Shown one piece after another: positions 44,662 through 53,501 of a stretch of 64,000 bases of DNA (its first letter is position 1; each line of letters opens with the position of its first letter). Both the position numbers and the translations under genes were made by a program. The notes beneath the pieces were generated by a model. That model was not told the DNA's origin. It saw nothing but the letters and a program-made list of their open reading frames with translations, and did no database searches. The stretch lies in the NCBI GenBank assembly GCA_049604415.1, contig JBMYTN010000015.1, positions 1-64,000 on the forward strand, read 5' to 3'. This DNA comes from JBMYTN01 sp049604415. Lineage in GTDB: Bacteria > Pseudomonadota > Alphaproteobacteria > Rhodospirillales > Rhodospirillaceae.

Positions 44662-45336
44662 TCACGCCCCGTCGACCAAGACGATATGCAGCCGCAACGG
44701 CCCATGGGCCCCAAGCTGAATGGTCTGCTCAATGTCGCCGGTGCGCGAGGGACCGGTGACCAAAGTCACGGAGCGCGGGATCGCCTCCCGGCCTTTTTCA
44801 CTGCGCAAATGGGCCCAAGCCTGCTCCAGGCCGCCAAACACATCGGCGCTGCGCAGGACGATTATATGGGTGTCGGGCAGAAAATTGAGGCTGGACGGCA
44901 GGCCGGTGCCCGAGGTCAACATCACCGATCCGGACTCCGCCACGGCGCACAGGCCATTGACCACCGCGACCCGATCCTGTGGGGTCGGCAATCCGGGGCG
45001 CACGGTCAGCATGGGGTGATCATCTAGGCTGCCCATCAACGGGCCGCCCGAGACCACCAGCTCCATGGGCTGATTGTGGGTGCGCAGATAATCGGAAACC
45101 GCATCGCCCAATTGGGAGGCCTCGGCAATGCGCACCACACTAGCGGAGACCTTCTCCGCCATGGCCGTGAACAGCGCAATGGCATCCTCGCCAGCGCTTT
45201 TGGCCCGGTCCGGGACCAAAATCGGCTTTGGCTCCGCCAGACGGTCGGCCAAAACCGCCGCATCGGCGTCTTCCAGCGGTCCGCGTTTTAAGGACCGCCG
45301 CACCCCCGACAATATGGCATCCCGCGAAGAAGGCAT
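44662..45336 (-). CDS. lutC: Lactate utilization protein LutC
   Basis: 224 residues from the ATG at 45336, with GGAG about 8 bp upstream. It is a LutC/YkgG (DUF162) family protein: S-R-D-A-I-L-S-G-V-R-R-S-L near the start and the C-terminal V-T-G-P-S-R-T-G-D-I-E-Q-T segment. LutABC together oxidise L-lactate to pyruvate. LutC lacks Fe-S motifs. It is separated from lutB by an additional membrane protein gene. Confidence 0.9.
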   Translation of the reverse strand: MPSSRDAILSGVRRSLKRGPLEDADAAVLADRLAEPKPILVPDRAKSAGEDAIALFTAMAEKVSASVVRIAEASQLGDAVSDYLRTHNQPMELVVSGGPLMGSLDDHPMLTVRPGLPTPQDRVAVVNGLCAVAESGSVMLTSGTGLPSSLNFLPDTHIIVLRSADVFGGLEQAWAHLRSEKGREAIPRSVTLVTGPSRTGDIEQTIQLGAHGPLRLHIVLVDGA

Positions 45337-45426
45337 GGCCCCGTCTCCCATGGTTCGCTGTGCGATCACCGCCACCGCAATCGGGCCCAGGACATCTCCG
45401 CCCCGAGCGTTAAAAATTAAATCGGC

Positions 45427-45942
45427 CTATTCCTTCGGTGCCCCATCGGCTCCGAAGCCGGGACCGACCCGCTCGACGACGAAATGGCGCGCCAAGGAGC
45501 GCCAATCCGCCCCGGGGGCGGTGCAGCCGATCCGAGGATTTTCCTTTAAGGTCACCACCACGCCGCCAAACTGCCAGATCACCTGCCAATTATGCGGATT
45601 GAGCAGCATCATCTTCACCGTTCGATTGTGCAGTCGACTGGCCACCCAAGGCCGCAGGGCGAAAATATAAAACAAGGTCCCGACCAACAAGGTCAGCAGA
45701 CCGGCCAGGAAGGAGATGAACAGCAAGCCGACCCCGATCAGCAGCAACACCAGCAGCGGGGCCACATTGTCTGCGACACTGAACACCGGCGAGCCGCCTC
45801 GGTTCAAATGATTGAAATGGGTAAAGATTTGAATGCGTCCCGACTGGTGGGCGGACCGCATACGCGCATGAAGATCCCGGTCCTTATCAGAAACCTTCGG
45901 GCGCGCTGCCCCTTGCGATTTTTGAGCCGCAGCTCCGGCCAT
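45427..45942 (-). CDS. Membrane protein of unknown function inside the lut operon
   Basis: 171 residues, no family recognised. Two hydrophobic stretches (about 60-78 and 80-97) form one hairpin membrane unit: P-L-L-V-L-L-L-I-G-V-G-L and L-L-T-L-L-V-G-T-L-F-Y-I-F. The basic cytosolic tail contains W-Q-V-I-W-Q-F-G-G-V-V-V-T and could be a small folded domain. It starts 3 bp after the lutB stop, so it is part of the operon. Co-transcription suggests a role in lactate metabolism or membrane anchoring, but that is inference. Confidence 0.75.
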   Translation of the reverse strand: MAGAAAQKSQGAARPKVSDKDRDLHARMRSAHQSGRIQIFTHFNHLNRGGSPVFSVADNVAPLLVLLLIGVGLLFISFLAGLLTLLVGTLFYIFALRPWVASRLHNRTVKMMLLNPHNWQVIWQFGGVVVTLKENPRIGCTAPGADWRSLARHFVVERVGPGFGADGAPKE

Positions 45943-45945
45943 GCC

Positions 45946-47367
45946 TTAAGCTCCCTTCTGCCGGGCGGCGATCTGATCCATGAAGGTGCGGCCTTGCGGC
46001 ACGGGAATGTCACGGACCATCGTCCACCCATTGGGCAATCCAACAGAACGGATATGGCCCTTTTTTGCGCCCATTAAACGCAAAATCCGCGCGCCCCACC
46101 GGGTGGAGAGACGATAAAGTCCAGGACGGGAGGCAAAAAACGACCACAGCGCCAATCCCCAGCGGGCGGTTTTCGGCGTCAGGCCCTGCTCAAATTCCCG
46201 GTCGCGCCAGGCCCGGAGCATTTTTGGCAAGGGGATCCGCATCGGACAGACCGCCTCGCAGCGGCCACACAGGGACGAAGCATTGGGCAAAGGGGCCGCA
46301 TTTTCGATGCCAATCAGGCTTGGGGTCAGTACCGCCCCCATGGGACCGGGATAAACCCAACCATAGGCATGGCCGCCGACCGAACCATAAACCGGGCAAT
46401 GATTCATGCAGGCCCCGCAGCGAATACAGCGCAACATGTCCTGGAATTCGCTGCCCAGCATATCGGTCCGGCCATTGTCGAGCAGGATCACATGATACGC
46501 CTCTGGACCATCAGGGTCCTCGGCTCGACGCGGCCCGGTGGAGAAGGTGGTATAGGCGCTCATATCCTGACCGGTGGCCGAGCGTGCCAACAGACGCAGG
46601 ATCAGCGCCGCATCATCCAGAGAGGGAACTATTTTTTCCAAGCTGGCCAGAACCACATGCACCTTGGGCAGGATCTGGGTCAAATCGCCATTGCCCTCAT
46701 TGGTGACAATCACCGTCGATCCGGTTTCCGCGATCAACATATTCGCCCCAGTAATGCCGACATCGGCAGCCAGGAAGGAGGTCCGCATCACCTCCCGGGC
46801 TTCATCCAACAACTCCCGGACCTCTTCCAGGGGCCGGTCGGGATCGAAATCCGTGTGGGTTTTGCGAAAGATCTCAGAGACTTGATGCTGCCGGACATGG
46901 ATTGCCGGGGCGATGATATGGCTCGGCGGCTCATGGCGCAGTTGGATGATATATTCGCCCAGATCGGTCTCAACCGGCGCTATCCCCTGGCCTTCCAAAA
47001 AGCTGTTCAGGCCGATCTCCTCAGAGATCATCGATTTGCCCTTGGTGACCGTCTTGGCCTCTGCGTCTCGACAGATCTTCAGGACCGTTTGCCGCGCCTC
47101 TTCCGCATCCTTGCACCAATGGACATGGCCGCCCTTGGCCAAAACCTGGGCTTCAAAGCGTTCTAGATACCAATCAAGGTTTTCCAGAACATGGTCCTTC
47201 AGGGCTTTGGCCTGATCGCGCAGATCATCAAATTCCGGCAAAGCCTCCCGAGCCGCTGCCCGGCGGGTTCGAAAGCCTTCTTTCATCTTGCCCAACGCGC
47301 CGACAAGATTTTCATCGGTCATCGCCCGCTGGGCATTGGCCCGGAAGTTAAGGCTGGTGGCCTGCAT
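45946..47367 (-). CDS. lutB: Lactate utilization iron-sulfur protein LutB
   Basis: 473 residues. The DUF162 N-terminal half is followed by two ferredoxin-like cysteine motifs: C-I-R-C-G-A-C-M-N-H-C-P near 322-333 and C-G-R-C-E-A-V-C-P near 371-379. LutB passes electrons from lactate oxidation. A C-terminal membrane-proximal helical region follows. Lies between lutA (72 bp gap) and the small membrane protein gene. Confidence 0.93.
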   Translation of the reverse strand: MQATSLNFRANAQRAMTDENLVGALGKMKEGFRTRRAAAREALPEFDDLRDQAKALKDHVLENLDWYLERFEAQVLAKGGHVHWCKDAEEARQTVLKICRDAEAKTVTKGKSMISEEIGLNSFLEGQGIAPVETDLGEYIIQLRHEPPSHIIAPAIHVRQHQVSEIFRKTHTDFDPDRPLEEVRELLDEAREVMRTSFLAADVGITGANMLIAETGSTVIVTNEGNGDLTQILPKVHVVLASLEKIVPSLDDAALILRLLARSATGQDMSAYTTFSTGPRRAEDPDGPEAYHVILLDNGRTDMLGSEFQDMLRCIRCGACMNHCPVYGSVGGHAYGWVYPGPMGAVLTPSLIGIENAAPLPNASSLCGRCEAVCPMRIPLPKMLRAWRDREFEQGLTPKTARWGLALWSFFASRPGLYRLSTRWGARILRLMGAKKGHIRSVGLPNGWTMVRDIPVPQGRTFMDQIAARQKGA

Positions 47368-47439
47368 GATCTGATGCTCCCGATGGTCGACGAAGGCTGG
47401 AAGATGGTGATCGCGAGGATCGCTTATGCGGCGGAACGG

Positions 47440-48198
47440 CTAAGCCTTTTCCGGCTCCCCCATGGCGGGTGTGTCGGCCATGCCCGCCAGGATCTCCGCC
47501 ACATGGCGGATCTTTAGCGGGGATCCCTTGCGTCTGGCCTGGCCGGAAATATTCAGCAAACAGCTGACATCGCCGCCCAACAGCGTATCGGCCCCGGTGG
47601 CTTCCGCATCGGCCACTTTATCCGACACCATTTTGCCGGAGATCTCCGGGAATTTGACGCAGAAGGTGCCGCCAAACCCACAGCATTCATTCGGGGCTGA
47701 AAGCTCTTTCAGGGTCAGCCCCTTCACCTTGGCCAATAAGGCCCGGGGTTGGGGCCGGACCCCCAATTCGCGCAGGCCCGAGCAGGTGTCATGATAGGTC
47801 ACTGTTCCGTCGTAACGGGCCTCAACATCCTGCCAGCCCAGCTCATCGACCAGAAAGGAAGTCAACTCATGGGCTTTGGCCGCCAGGGCCGCCGCTTTGG
47901 GGCCCCAAACCGGGTCTTCGGCGAACAAAGCCGGATAATGCTCTTTGACCATGCCCATACAGCTGCCTGACGGGGCCACCATATAATCGTAGTCAGCAAA
48001 AGCCTCGATCACCTGCCGGGCCTGAACCCTGGCCATGTCCTTGGCCCCGGAATTGAAGGCCGGTTGACCACAGCAGGTCTGTGCCGGGGGCACCTCAACG
48101 GTGCAGCCGGCTTTTTCCAACAGGTGAATGGCAGCAAATCCGACCGATGGCCGGAATAAATCGGCAACACAGGTGATAAAAAATCCGATTCTTGGCAT
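47440..48198 (-). CDS. lutA: Lactate utilization iron-sulfur protein LutA
   Basis: 252 residues. Two cysteine-rich CCG domains: P-A-Q-T-C-C-G-Q-P-A-F-N-S-G near 40 and N-E-C-C-G-F-G-G-T-F-C-V near 175. This pair forms the Fe-S binding of the LutA/GlcF family. First of the minus-strand lut set; the 244-bp region upstream (48199-48442) has no accepted gene and may hold the promoter. Confidence 0.93.
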   Translation of the reverse strand: MPRIGFFITCVADLFRPSVGFAAIHLLEKAGCTVEVPPAQTCCGQPAFNSGAKDMARVQARQVIEAFADYDYMVAPSGSCMGMVKEHYPALFAEDPVWGPKAAALAAKAHELTSFLVDELGWQDVEARYDGTVTYHDTCSGLRELGVRPQPRALLAKVKGLTLKELSAPNECCGFGGTFCVKFPEISGKMVSDKVADAEATGADTLLGGDVSCLLNISGQARRKGSPLKIRHVAEILAGMADTPAMGEPEKA

Positions 48199-48442
48199 GG
48201 CGCGCCTCGGAGCTTTGATTGTTTTTGGAAAATATCCCCCTGGCTGCCGGTCCCATCCCCGCCCCGATCACAGCTTGGTGCCTCTGTCTGAAAACATCAG
48301 ACGGGCCTGACACCAGATCCGATCCCCCCTTGGCTTCGGAGTGGTGTCGCCGCGAACGATCGAGATGATTTTTGGCAACCGCCGTCATCCTGTCCGCACG
48401 GCGTGTGGAAAGCAAGGGAAATGCCCGTTTTGCAGAGCAACA

Positions 48443-49681
48443 TCAACTGCTTGGGAACAAAAACCCTGCGTAGCGCGGCACAAAAAGATAGTAGCGGCCG
48501 GGATTGTTAAACCCTCCAGCGAGGTCCAACGCCCGCTCCCCGGTGCCGAAGAACACATCCCCGCGCACGGCCCCTTTGATCGCCGCGCCAACATCCTGGG
48601 CCACCATCAACTGGCGCAAGGGTGCTCTGCCGGGCCAGGACACATCAACCCAGAGCAAGCTGCCTAAGGGAATGGCCCGGGTATCCACCGCCAATGACCG
48701 GCCACTGGTCAGCGCCACCCCTTGGGCACCGATGGGACCGGGACCGGTGTTCTCCTGGAAGAAAATATAGCGCGGGTTTTCCCGCATCAGGCCCCAGGCC
48801 TGGTCCGGATTGGCTTTCAGCCAGCGGCGGATGGAGCGCATATCACCGCCCTCCCCTAAGCCGCGTTTGAGCATCAGCCCACCAATGCCAACGAATTTAT
48901 GGCCATTATTGGCGGCATAGCCAATGCGGGTCCGGCTGCCATCGGGCAGAGTAACCACACCGGACCCCTGGATCTGGAGCACATGGAGATCCACTGCATC
49001 CTGGGCCCAGAACAACACCGGTGCCCGTCCGGCCAAGGCACCATCGTCAATCTCGGCCCGGGTGAAATAAGGCGCGGTCCGCCCCTGGCCCAGATCCCGC
49101 AACCCGGTGCTGCCTTTCATGACCAGATCTTCGGGCACACCATAGATCGGCACTTGGTGCAAGGCGTCCGGCTGACGGGCGGCAAACAACTCGGCCTCAT
49201 AGTAGCCGGTGAACCGCCCATCCCGAGATCCATCCTCCAGCGCCTTGACCGCCACCGGGGTGAACAAGCCTTCCAAGGCAGAACGGACCAAAAAGGATGG
49301 TGGATTGGGTCCAGCCTCGCGGATCAACGCCGAGAGGGCATCACAAGTGACCTTATAATCCCCGACAGTCATGCCCAGCGGTGCCGGGCCAATGGGGGCA
49401 TTATCGGCTTTGCCCGCCAGGCGGGCGCAGGAGGACAAAAAGGCGGGCAGGGCTTCAACCACCCGATCCTCGTCCCAACCCGGCAGATCCTGCATGCGCA
49501 CCGTGTCATACCGGGCGATGGGGGCGTTGGTGTTGGGTTGGGGTGGTTTTTGCGGTCCCGGGGCACAAGCAGTCAGGGCCAGGGCCAAGCCCGCAACAAG
49601 GCCAAACCGGGTCAGAGCCGAAAAGCGCGGGCGCTTGGACAGCACCCGGTCCGGTTCTTCCAAAATGGAGGGAGCCACCAC
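48443..49681 (-). CDS. mltA: Membrane-bound lytic murein transglycosylase A
   Basis: 412 residues with GTG start and GGAG about 8 bp upstream. Lipobox L-A-L-T-A-C places the lipidated Cys near 39. The MltA catalytic domain and the C-terminal 3D domain (G-A-A-I-K-G-A-V-R-G-D-V-F-F-G, with the conserved Asp) are present. It cleaves peptidoglycan glycan strands to 1,6-anhydromuropeptides, the substrates that AmpG-type permeases take up. It starts 15 bp after timA's stop. Confidence 0.94.
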   Translation of the reverse strand: MVAPSILEEPDRVLSKRPRFSALTRFGLVAGLALALTACAPGPQKPPQPNTNAPIARYDTVRMQDLPGWDEDRVVEALPAFLSSCARLAGKADNAPIGPAPLGMTVGDYKVTCDALSALIREAGPNPPSFLVRSALEGLFTPVAVKALEDGSRDGRFTGYYEAELFAARQPDALHQVPIYGVPEDLVMKGSTGLRDLGQGRTAPYFTRAEIDDGALAGRAPVLFWAQDAVDLHVLQIQGSGVVTLPDGSRTRIGYAANNGHKFVGIGGLMLKRGLGEGGDMRSIRRWLKANPDQAWGLMRENPRYIFFQENTGPGPIGAQGVALTSGRSLAVDTRAIPLGSLLWVDVSWPGRAPLRQLMVAQDVGAAIKGAVRGDVFFGTGERALDLAGGFNNPGRYYLFVPRYAGFLFPSS

Positions 49682-49696
49682 CCGCCAGACTCCGGT

Positions 49697-50422
49697 CTAG
49701 GAGTCGTCGGAAGCGCTGTCAGCGTCACCTTCGTCATCGTCCTGGGACTCTTCAGGCACTTTGGTCGCCATCAACTCCCAGTTCGGATTGTCATTGGTGG
49801 TGTCGCGGCCAAAGGTCCACAGATCAATGACCTCAACCGCGTCGTCGGGATCACCCTCCAGGATCTCCCCATCACTGTCGCGCAGCACATTGGTTTGCTG
49901 GGTCACATAGCGCACGGTGACATAGGCCATGGAGCCACGCATTTCCGCTTCTTCCAGGTCAATGCTGCTCATGGAGCGGATATCGGTCTCTAGGGTTTCA
50001 CCGGCCTCTTTGCGCTCATTGATCGCCAGCTCAAAATTCTCATAGACCGCATCGGCCAGAAGCGGACGCAAGGTCTCGGCATCGCCGCGCGCATAGGCAT
50101 CAATGATCATGGAAAAGGCGGCCTTGGCCCCCTGCAGGAAGCCATTGGGTTCAAAGGACGGATCGGCCAGCCGGATATGGGTCAGACCCGAGGCCAAGCT
50201 GGGCGGGCCATCGGCCTCATCCTCAGGACCGTCGCGGCGCAATCCCGGCAGATCGACCACATTATCATTGGACTCATGGACCGGTTCCTGGCGCTGATAT
50301 TGCGCTGGGCGGTTGGCTTCGTCTTCCGTCCGACGCCCAAGCACGCTGCGCAAGCGCAGAACCAGGAAGCCCGCGACCATGGCATAAATAATAATGTCAA
50401 AATACTCGTAGCCTTGGTCCAT
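49697..50422 (-). CDS. timA: Tim44-like domain protein TimA
   Basis: 241 residues. One N-terminal membrane segment (about 8-24, I-I-I-Y-A-M-V-A-G-F-L-V-L), a charged linker, then a Tim44 domain (about 85-215) with F-L-Q-G-A-K-A-A-F and D-V-x-T-V-R-Y. Mitochondrial Tim44 helps protein import; the bacterial TimA role is unsettled. The acidic tail is rich in Asp and Ser. Divergent from fxsA; timA-mltA versus fxsA-secB is a conserved alphaproteobacterial arrangement. Confidence 0.93.
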   Translation of the reverse strand: MDQGYEYFDIIIYAMVAGFLVLRLRSVLGRRTEDEANRPAQYQRQEPVHESNDNVVDLPGLRRDGPEDEADGPPSLASGLTHIRLADPSFEPNGFLQGAKAAFSMIIDAYARGDAETLRPLLADAVYENFELAINERKEAGETLETDIRSMSSIDLEEAEMRGSMAYVTVRYVTQQTNVLRDSDGEILEGDPDDAVEVIDLWTFGRDTTNDNPNWELMATKVPEESQDDDEGDADSASDDS

Positions 50423-50740
50423 GGATTTGCCTGCCCGATCTCAATCGTCTCGTCCCATCAGCCCTCCACCATAGAGGTCTGCCGGGGTTGGTCCTTCATC
50501 CTCTGACGGTCCGTTGCCCGTTCTCATACACGCAATCGGACGCATCCCGAGCAATCTCGTCCCATTGATATGGTCGGTGATTGCCTGTCCTGCCATGGCG
50601 GTCGGCAAAGAAAACCGGAATCTCTGGCCTCAAAGCGAAAAAACCGCCTCCCCATAGAACCATCCGTCCCATATGGAAAGACACGCAGCGATCCCGTCAT
50701 GGCGGGAAGAACATAGGACGTGGGCTTAAGGACAGCAAGT

Positions 50741-51451
50741 ATGGCTCTTTTCCTACTGGCCGCCTTTATTGGTGTGCCCATTCTCGAAATCGCCCTGTTC
50801 ATCCAGGTCGGTGGCTTTCTCGGCCTATTGCCGACCCTAGGAATCGTGATTCTGACCGCCGTGATTGGCACCTTTTTGATGCGCCAGCAGGGTTTGGCGA
50901 CCCTGAACAAAGCCCGTACAACGATGAACTCCGGGGCGATGCCGCTGCGGGAACTGTTTGATGGAGCCTGTTTGCTGGTTTCCGGTGTCTTGCTGCTGAC
51001 CCCAGGGTTTTTCACCGATGGTCTTGGCTTTTTGCTGTTGCTACCGCCTTTTCGTGATGTCCTGCGGGAATTTTTGGGCAAGCGGGTTCAACTCCATGCC
51101 ACCCAGGGGGGCTTCCAGGCGGGGATGGGGCCTGGAATGGGAGCCGGAATGGGACCAGGAATGGGTGCTGGTCCCGGTCCTGGGTATGGTCCCTCGGGCG
51201 GACCGGGTGCTGGACCAGGGTTTGACCCCTCCGCTGGGCATCCTTTTCACAGCGGTGGTCATCGCGCGGGAGCCTCCCGGTCCGCTGGCTCAACCATTAT
51301 TGATGGTGATTTCCGCGAGGTGCCAGAAACCGAGCCCCAGACGGAGCCTCAGACCGAGCCGGATCCCCAAACCACCAGCCCCACCGAGAAGACCGATCCC
51401 ACCCCTGCAAGCGACCCCGTGATCCTACCGCCCAGTCAGGGGCCGCGCTAA
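50741..51451 (+). CDS. fxsA: FxsA family membrane protein
   Basis: 236 residues from ATG 50741 (AAGGA about 9 bp upstream). The FxsA domain (about 1-125) starts A-L-F-L-L-A-A-F-I-G-V-P-I-L-E-I and has three membrane spans and the L-L-L-T-P-G-F-F-T-D motif. The remaining ~110 residues are odd: a Gly-Met-Pro low-complexity stretch followed by a Pro/Thr/Glu-rich tail with repeated P-Q-T-E. The 318-bp timA/fxsA gap has repeated CTCGTCCCAT at about 50450 and 50553, otherwise nothing. Confidence 0.92.
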   Translation: MALFLLAAFIGVPILEIALFIQVGGFLGLLPTLGIVILTAVIGTFLMRQQGLATLNKARTTMNSGAMPLRELFDGACLLVSGVLLLTPGFFTDGLGFLLLLPPFRDVLREFLGKRVQLHATQGGFQAGMGPGMGAGMGPGMGAGPGPGYGPSGGPGAGPGFDPSAGHPFHSGGHRAGASRSAGSTIIDGDFREVPETEPQTEPQTEPDPQTTSPTEKTDPTPASDPVILPPSQGPR

Positions 51452-51603
51452 ACGCAAACCCATAGCTTGCCTAGCCTGCAAAGCGTTCAAGGCTTTTGTT
51501 CCCCGGGGGTTCCATGCTACCCCTTATGCCCTGATCTGACTTCATGATCCTGGGCTTTCCCCGCACCAGGCACGTTCTGAATTAACCTCAAAGAGAGTTC
51601 ACC

Positions 51604-52086
51604 ATGTCCGAAGAGACTCCCCAGGCTGCACCGCAACCCCAGCAGCCGCCACTGGTTATTAATGGCCAATATATCAAAGACTTGTCCTTTGAAGTGCCCG
51701 GTGCACCGCAGATTTTTGGGGAGCTCGATGGCCCGCCAGACATCCCGATCAATGTGGAAGTCAGCGCCAAGCCTTTGTCCGAAAAGGCCTATCAAGTCTC
51801 TTTGCACATTCGCGCTGAAAGCCGGGTCAAAGAGAAAATCGCCTTCATCGCCGAGCTGGAATATTGCGCCATTGCCACCTCGTCTCTGCCGCAAGAGCAG
51901 GTGCAGCCGCTGTTGCTGATCGAAGTGCCGCGGATGATGTTCCCCTTTGCCCGCAACATCATCGCCGATGTGACCCGGGATAGCGGCTTCCCGCCGCTGA
52001 TGATTGCCCCGCTGGACTTTGTTGCGCTCTATAAGGCCCGGGCGGAACAGAACGCCGCCGCAGCCGGTACGCCGCCAGCGTCTTAA
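51604..52086 (+). CDS. secB: Protein-export chaperone SecB
   Basis: 160 residues, typical length. The core I-N-G-Q-Y-I-K-D-L-S-F-E-V-P-G-A-P near 19-35 and the acidic and Ala-rich C-terminus are as in other alphaproteobacterial SecB. SecB holds preproteins unfolded and passes them to SecA. A strong terminator hairpin lies downstream at 52149. Confidence 0.97.
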   Translation: MSEETPQAAPQPQQPPLVINGQYIKDLSFEVPGAPQIFGELDGPPDIPINVEVSAKPLSEKAYQVSLHIRAESRVKEKIAFIAELEYCAIATSSLPQEQVQPLLLIEVPRMMFPFARNIIADVTRDSGFPPLMIAPLDFVALYKARAEQNAAAAGTPPAS

Positions 52087-52148
52087 GGCTTCTTTTGGAG
52101 CCCGTTTGTTTCCAGTGGCTCCGGATTTACAGCATGATAATGCGTTGG

Positions 52149-52184
52149 ATCACCGCGTCTTCCACAAGGGCGCGGTGATTTTTG
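52149..52184 (+). terminator. Rho-independent terminator after secB
   Basis: ATCACCGCG (52149-52157) pairs perfectly with CGCGGTGAT (52171-52179), followed by a T-rich run. The hairpin overlaps the 3' end of the convergent dnaQ gene, whose last ten codons form part of it. On the minus strand no T-run follows, so it acts for secB. Confidence 0.8.
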
Positions 52185-52884
52185 TTTCCAAAAAGGCCTG
52201 ATGGGCGGCCTGTTCTTCCTCGCTAAGGCTTTGGGCCCGGACCGGGCGCACTGGACGGCTTTGGGCCAGGGCTTCCAGAGCCTCTTGAGACGGAAAGTCC
52301 TCGGTCGGCGCGGCATTGCTCTGGGTGCCCGCCCCGGACCCTCCAGCGTCTTCGGCCAGGACCAGACCCGGCTGGCGTCCGCCAATCAATTCCAGATAGA
52401 CCGCTGCCAACAAAGTACAGTCGATGACCGCGCCATGTTTGGTCCGGTCGGACAGATCCACATTAAACCGCCGACAAAGCGCATCCAAATTCACCGGCGC
52501 CCCGGGAAATTTCCGCCGGGCGATGTGCAAAGTGTCAATGGCCCGTTCCATGGCCAGGGTCGGTCTATCAGCCCAAGACAGCTCCGCGTTCAGGAACTTC
52601 ATGTCAAAGGCCGCATTGTGGATCACCAAGGGCGCATCGCCAATGAAGGCCAGGAAGTCATCGACCACGGCCTCGAACACCGGTTTGTCGGCGAGAAAAT
52701 CTGCACTTAGGCCATGAACCCGCTCCGCATCGGCGGGCATGTCCCGTTCCGGGTTGATATAGACCTGATATTCATTGCCGCTGGGCAGATGGTTGATCAG
52801 CTCCACACAGCCGATTTCCACCAAGCGATGGCCTTCAGAAGGCTCAAAACCCGTGGTTTCCGTATCGAGAACGATTTCACGCAT
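52150..52884 (-). CDS. dnaQ: DNA polymerase III epsilon subunit (proofreading exonuclease)
   Basis: 244 residues from the ATG at 52884, 2 bp after the coaE stop; the longer frame to 52992 lies inside coaE. ExoI D-T-E-T-T-G near 7-12, ExoII H-N-A-A-F-D near 98, ExoIII H-G-A-V-I-D near 156 (HxAxxD-type). It is the 3'-5' editing subunit of the replicase. Last in the ppsR-maf-aroE-coaE-dnaQ operon, a classic order in this class. Confidence 0.96.
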   Translation of the reverse strand: MREIVLDTETTGFEPSEGHRLVEIGCVELINHLPSGNEYQVYINPERDMPADAERVHGLSADFLADKPVFEAVVDDFLAFIGDAPLVIHNAAFDMKFLNAELSWADRPTLAMERAIDTLHIARRKFPGAPVNLDALCRRFNVDLSDRTKHGAVIDCTLLAAVYLELIGGRQPGLVLAEDAGGSGAGTQSNAAPTEDFPSQEALEALAQSRPVRPVRAQSLSEEEQAAHQAFLETKITAPLWKTR

Positions 52885-52886
52885 GG

Positions 52887-53501
52887 CTACCCCCGTTTTC
52901 GCCGGCGATGGGGCCTGTTTTGGGCCTGACGCAGGGCTTTTTTCAGCGCCAAACGGGCTGTTCGATGGCCCAACCCGGTTAAAACCACCCAATCTGCCCG
53001 GCGACGCTTTTCGGTATCGGGGGTTTGGCGGGCCAAAATGCCGCGCAGTTTGTCAGTGGTCATGGCCGGTCGGGCCAACACCCGCTGGCGTTGGATCATC
53101 GCCGAGGCACTGACCACCACCACCCCATCGCAAATCCGATCCCCCCGGGTCTCGAACAACAGGGGAACGTCGAGGATCACCAAACGGGCACGGCGCAGGG
53201 CGGCTTGTCGCAGAAACCGCTGTTTTAAAGCCCCAACCAGCGGATGAAGGATGGCTTCCAATTCTTTCAACGCCTTTGGATTTTGAAACACTTCTTGGCC
53301 CAGTTGCTTGCGATCAATGCGATCCCCGGACAGGCTGGCGGGAAAGCGTTTGCCAACCGGGTCCACCGCCGCACCCCCTGGGCCCAGCAAGGCATGAATG
53401 CCCGCATCGGCATCATGAACCGGATAGCCCATTTGCCGGGCCATTTGGGCGGTGGTAGATTTGCCCATGCCAATGGACCCGGTCAGCCCCACGACCCGCA
53501 T
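52887..53501 (-). CDS. coaE: Dephospho-CoA kinase
   Basis: 204 residues. Walker A G-L-T-G-S-I-G-M-G-K-S-T near 5-16, then D-A-D near 34. It phosphorylates dephospho-CoA to CoA, the last step of CoA synthesis. The stop of aroE touches its start by 1 bp. C-terminal ~15 residues are Arg-rich. Confidence 0.96.
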   Translation of the reverse strand: MRVVGLTGSIGMGKSTTAQMARQMGYPVHDADAGIHALLGPGGAAVDPVGKRFPASLSGDRIDRKQLGQEVFQNPKALKELEAILHPLVGALKQRFLRQAALRRARLVILDVPLLFETRGDRICDGVVVVSASAMIQRQRVLARPAMTTDKLRGILARQTPDTEKRRRADWVVLTGLGHRTARLALKKALRQAQNRPHRRRKRG

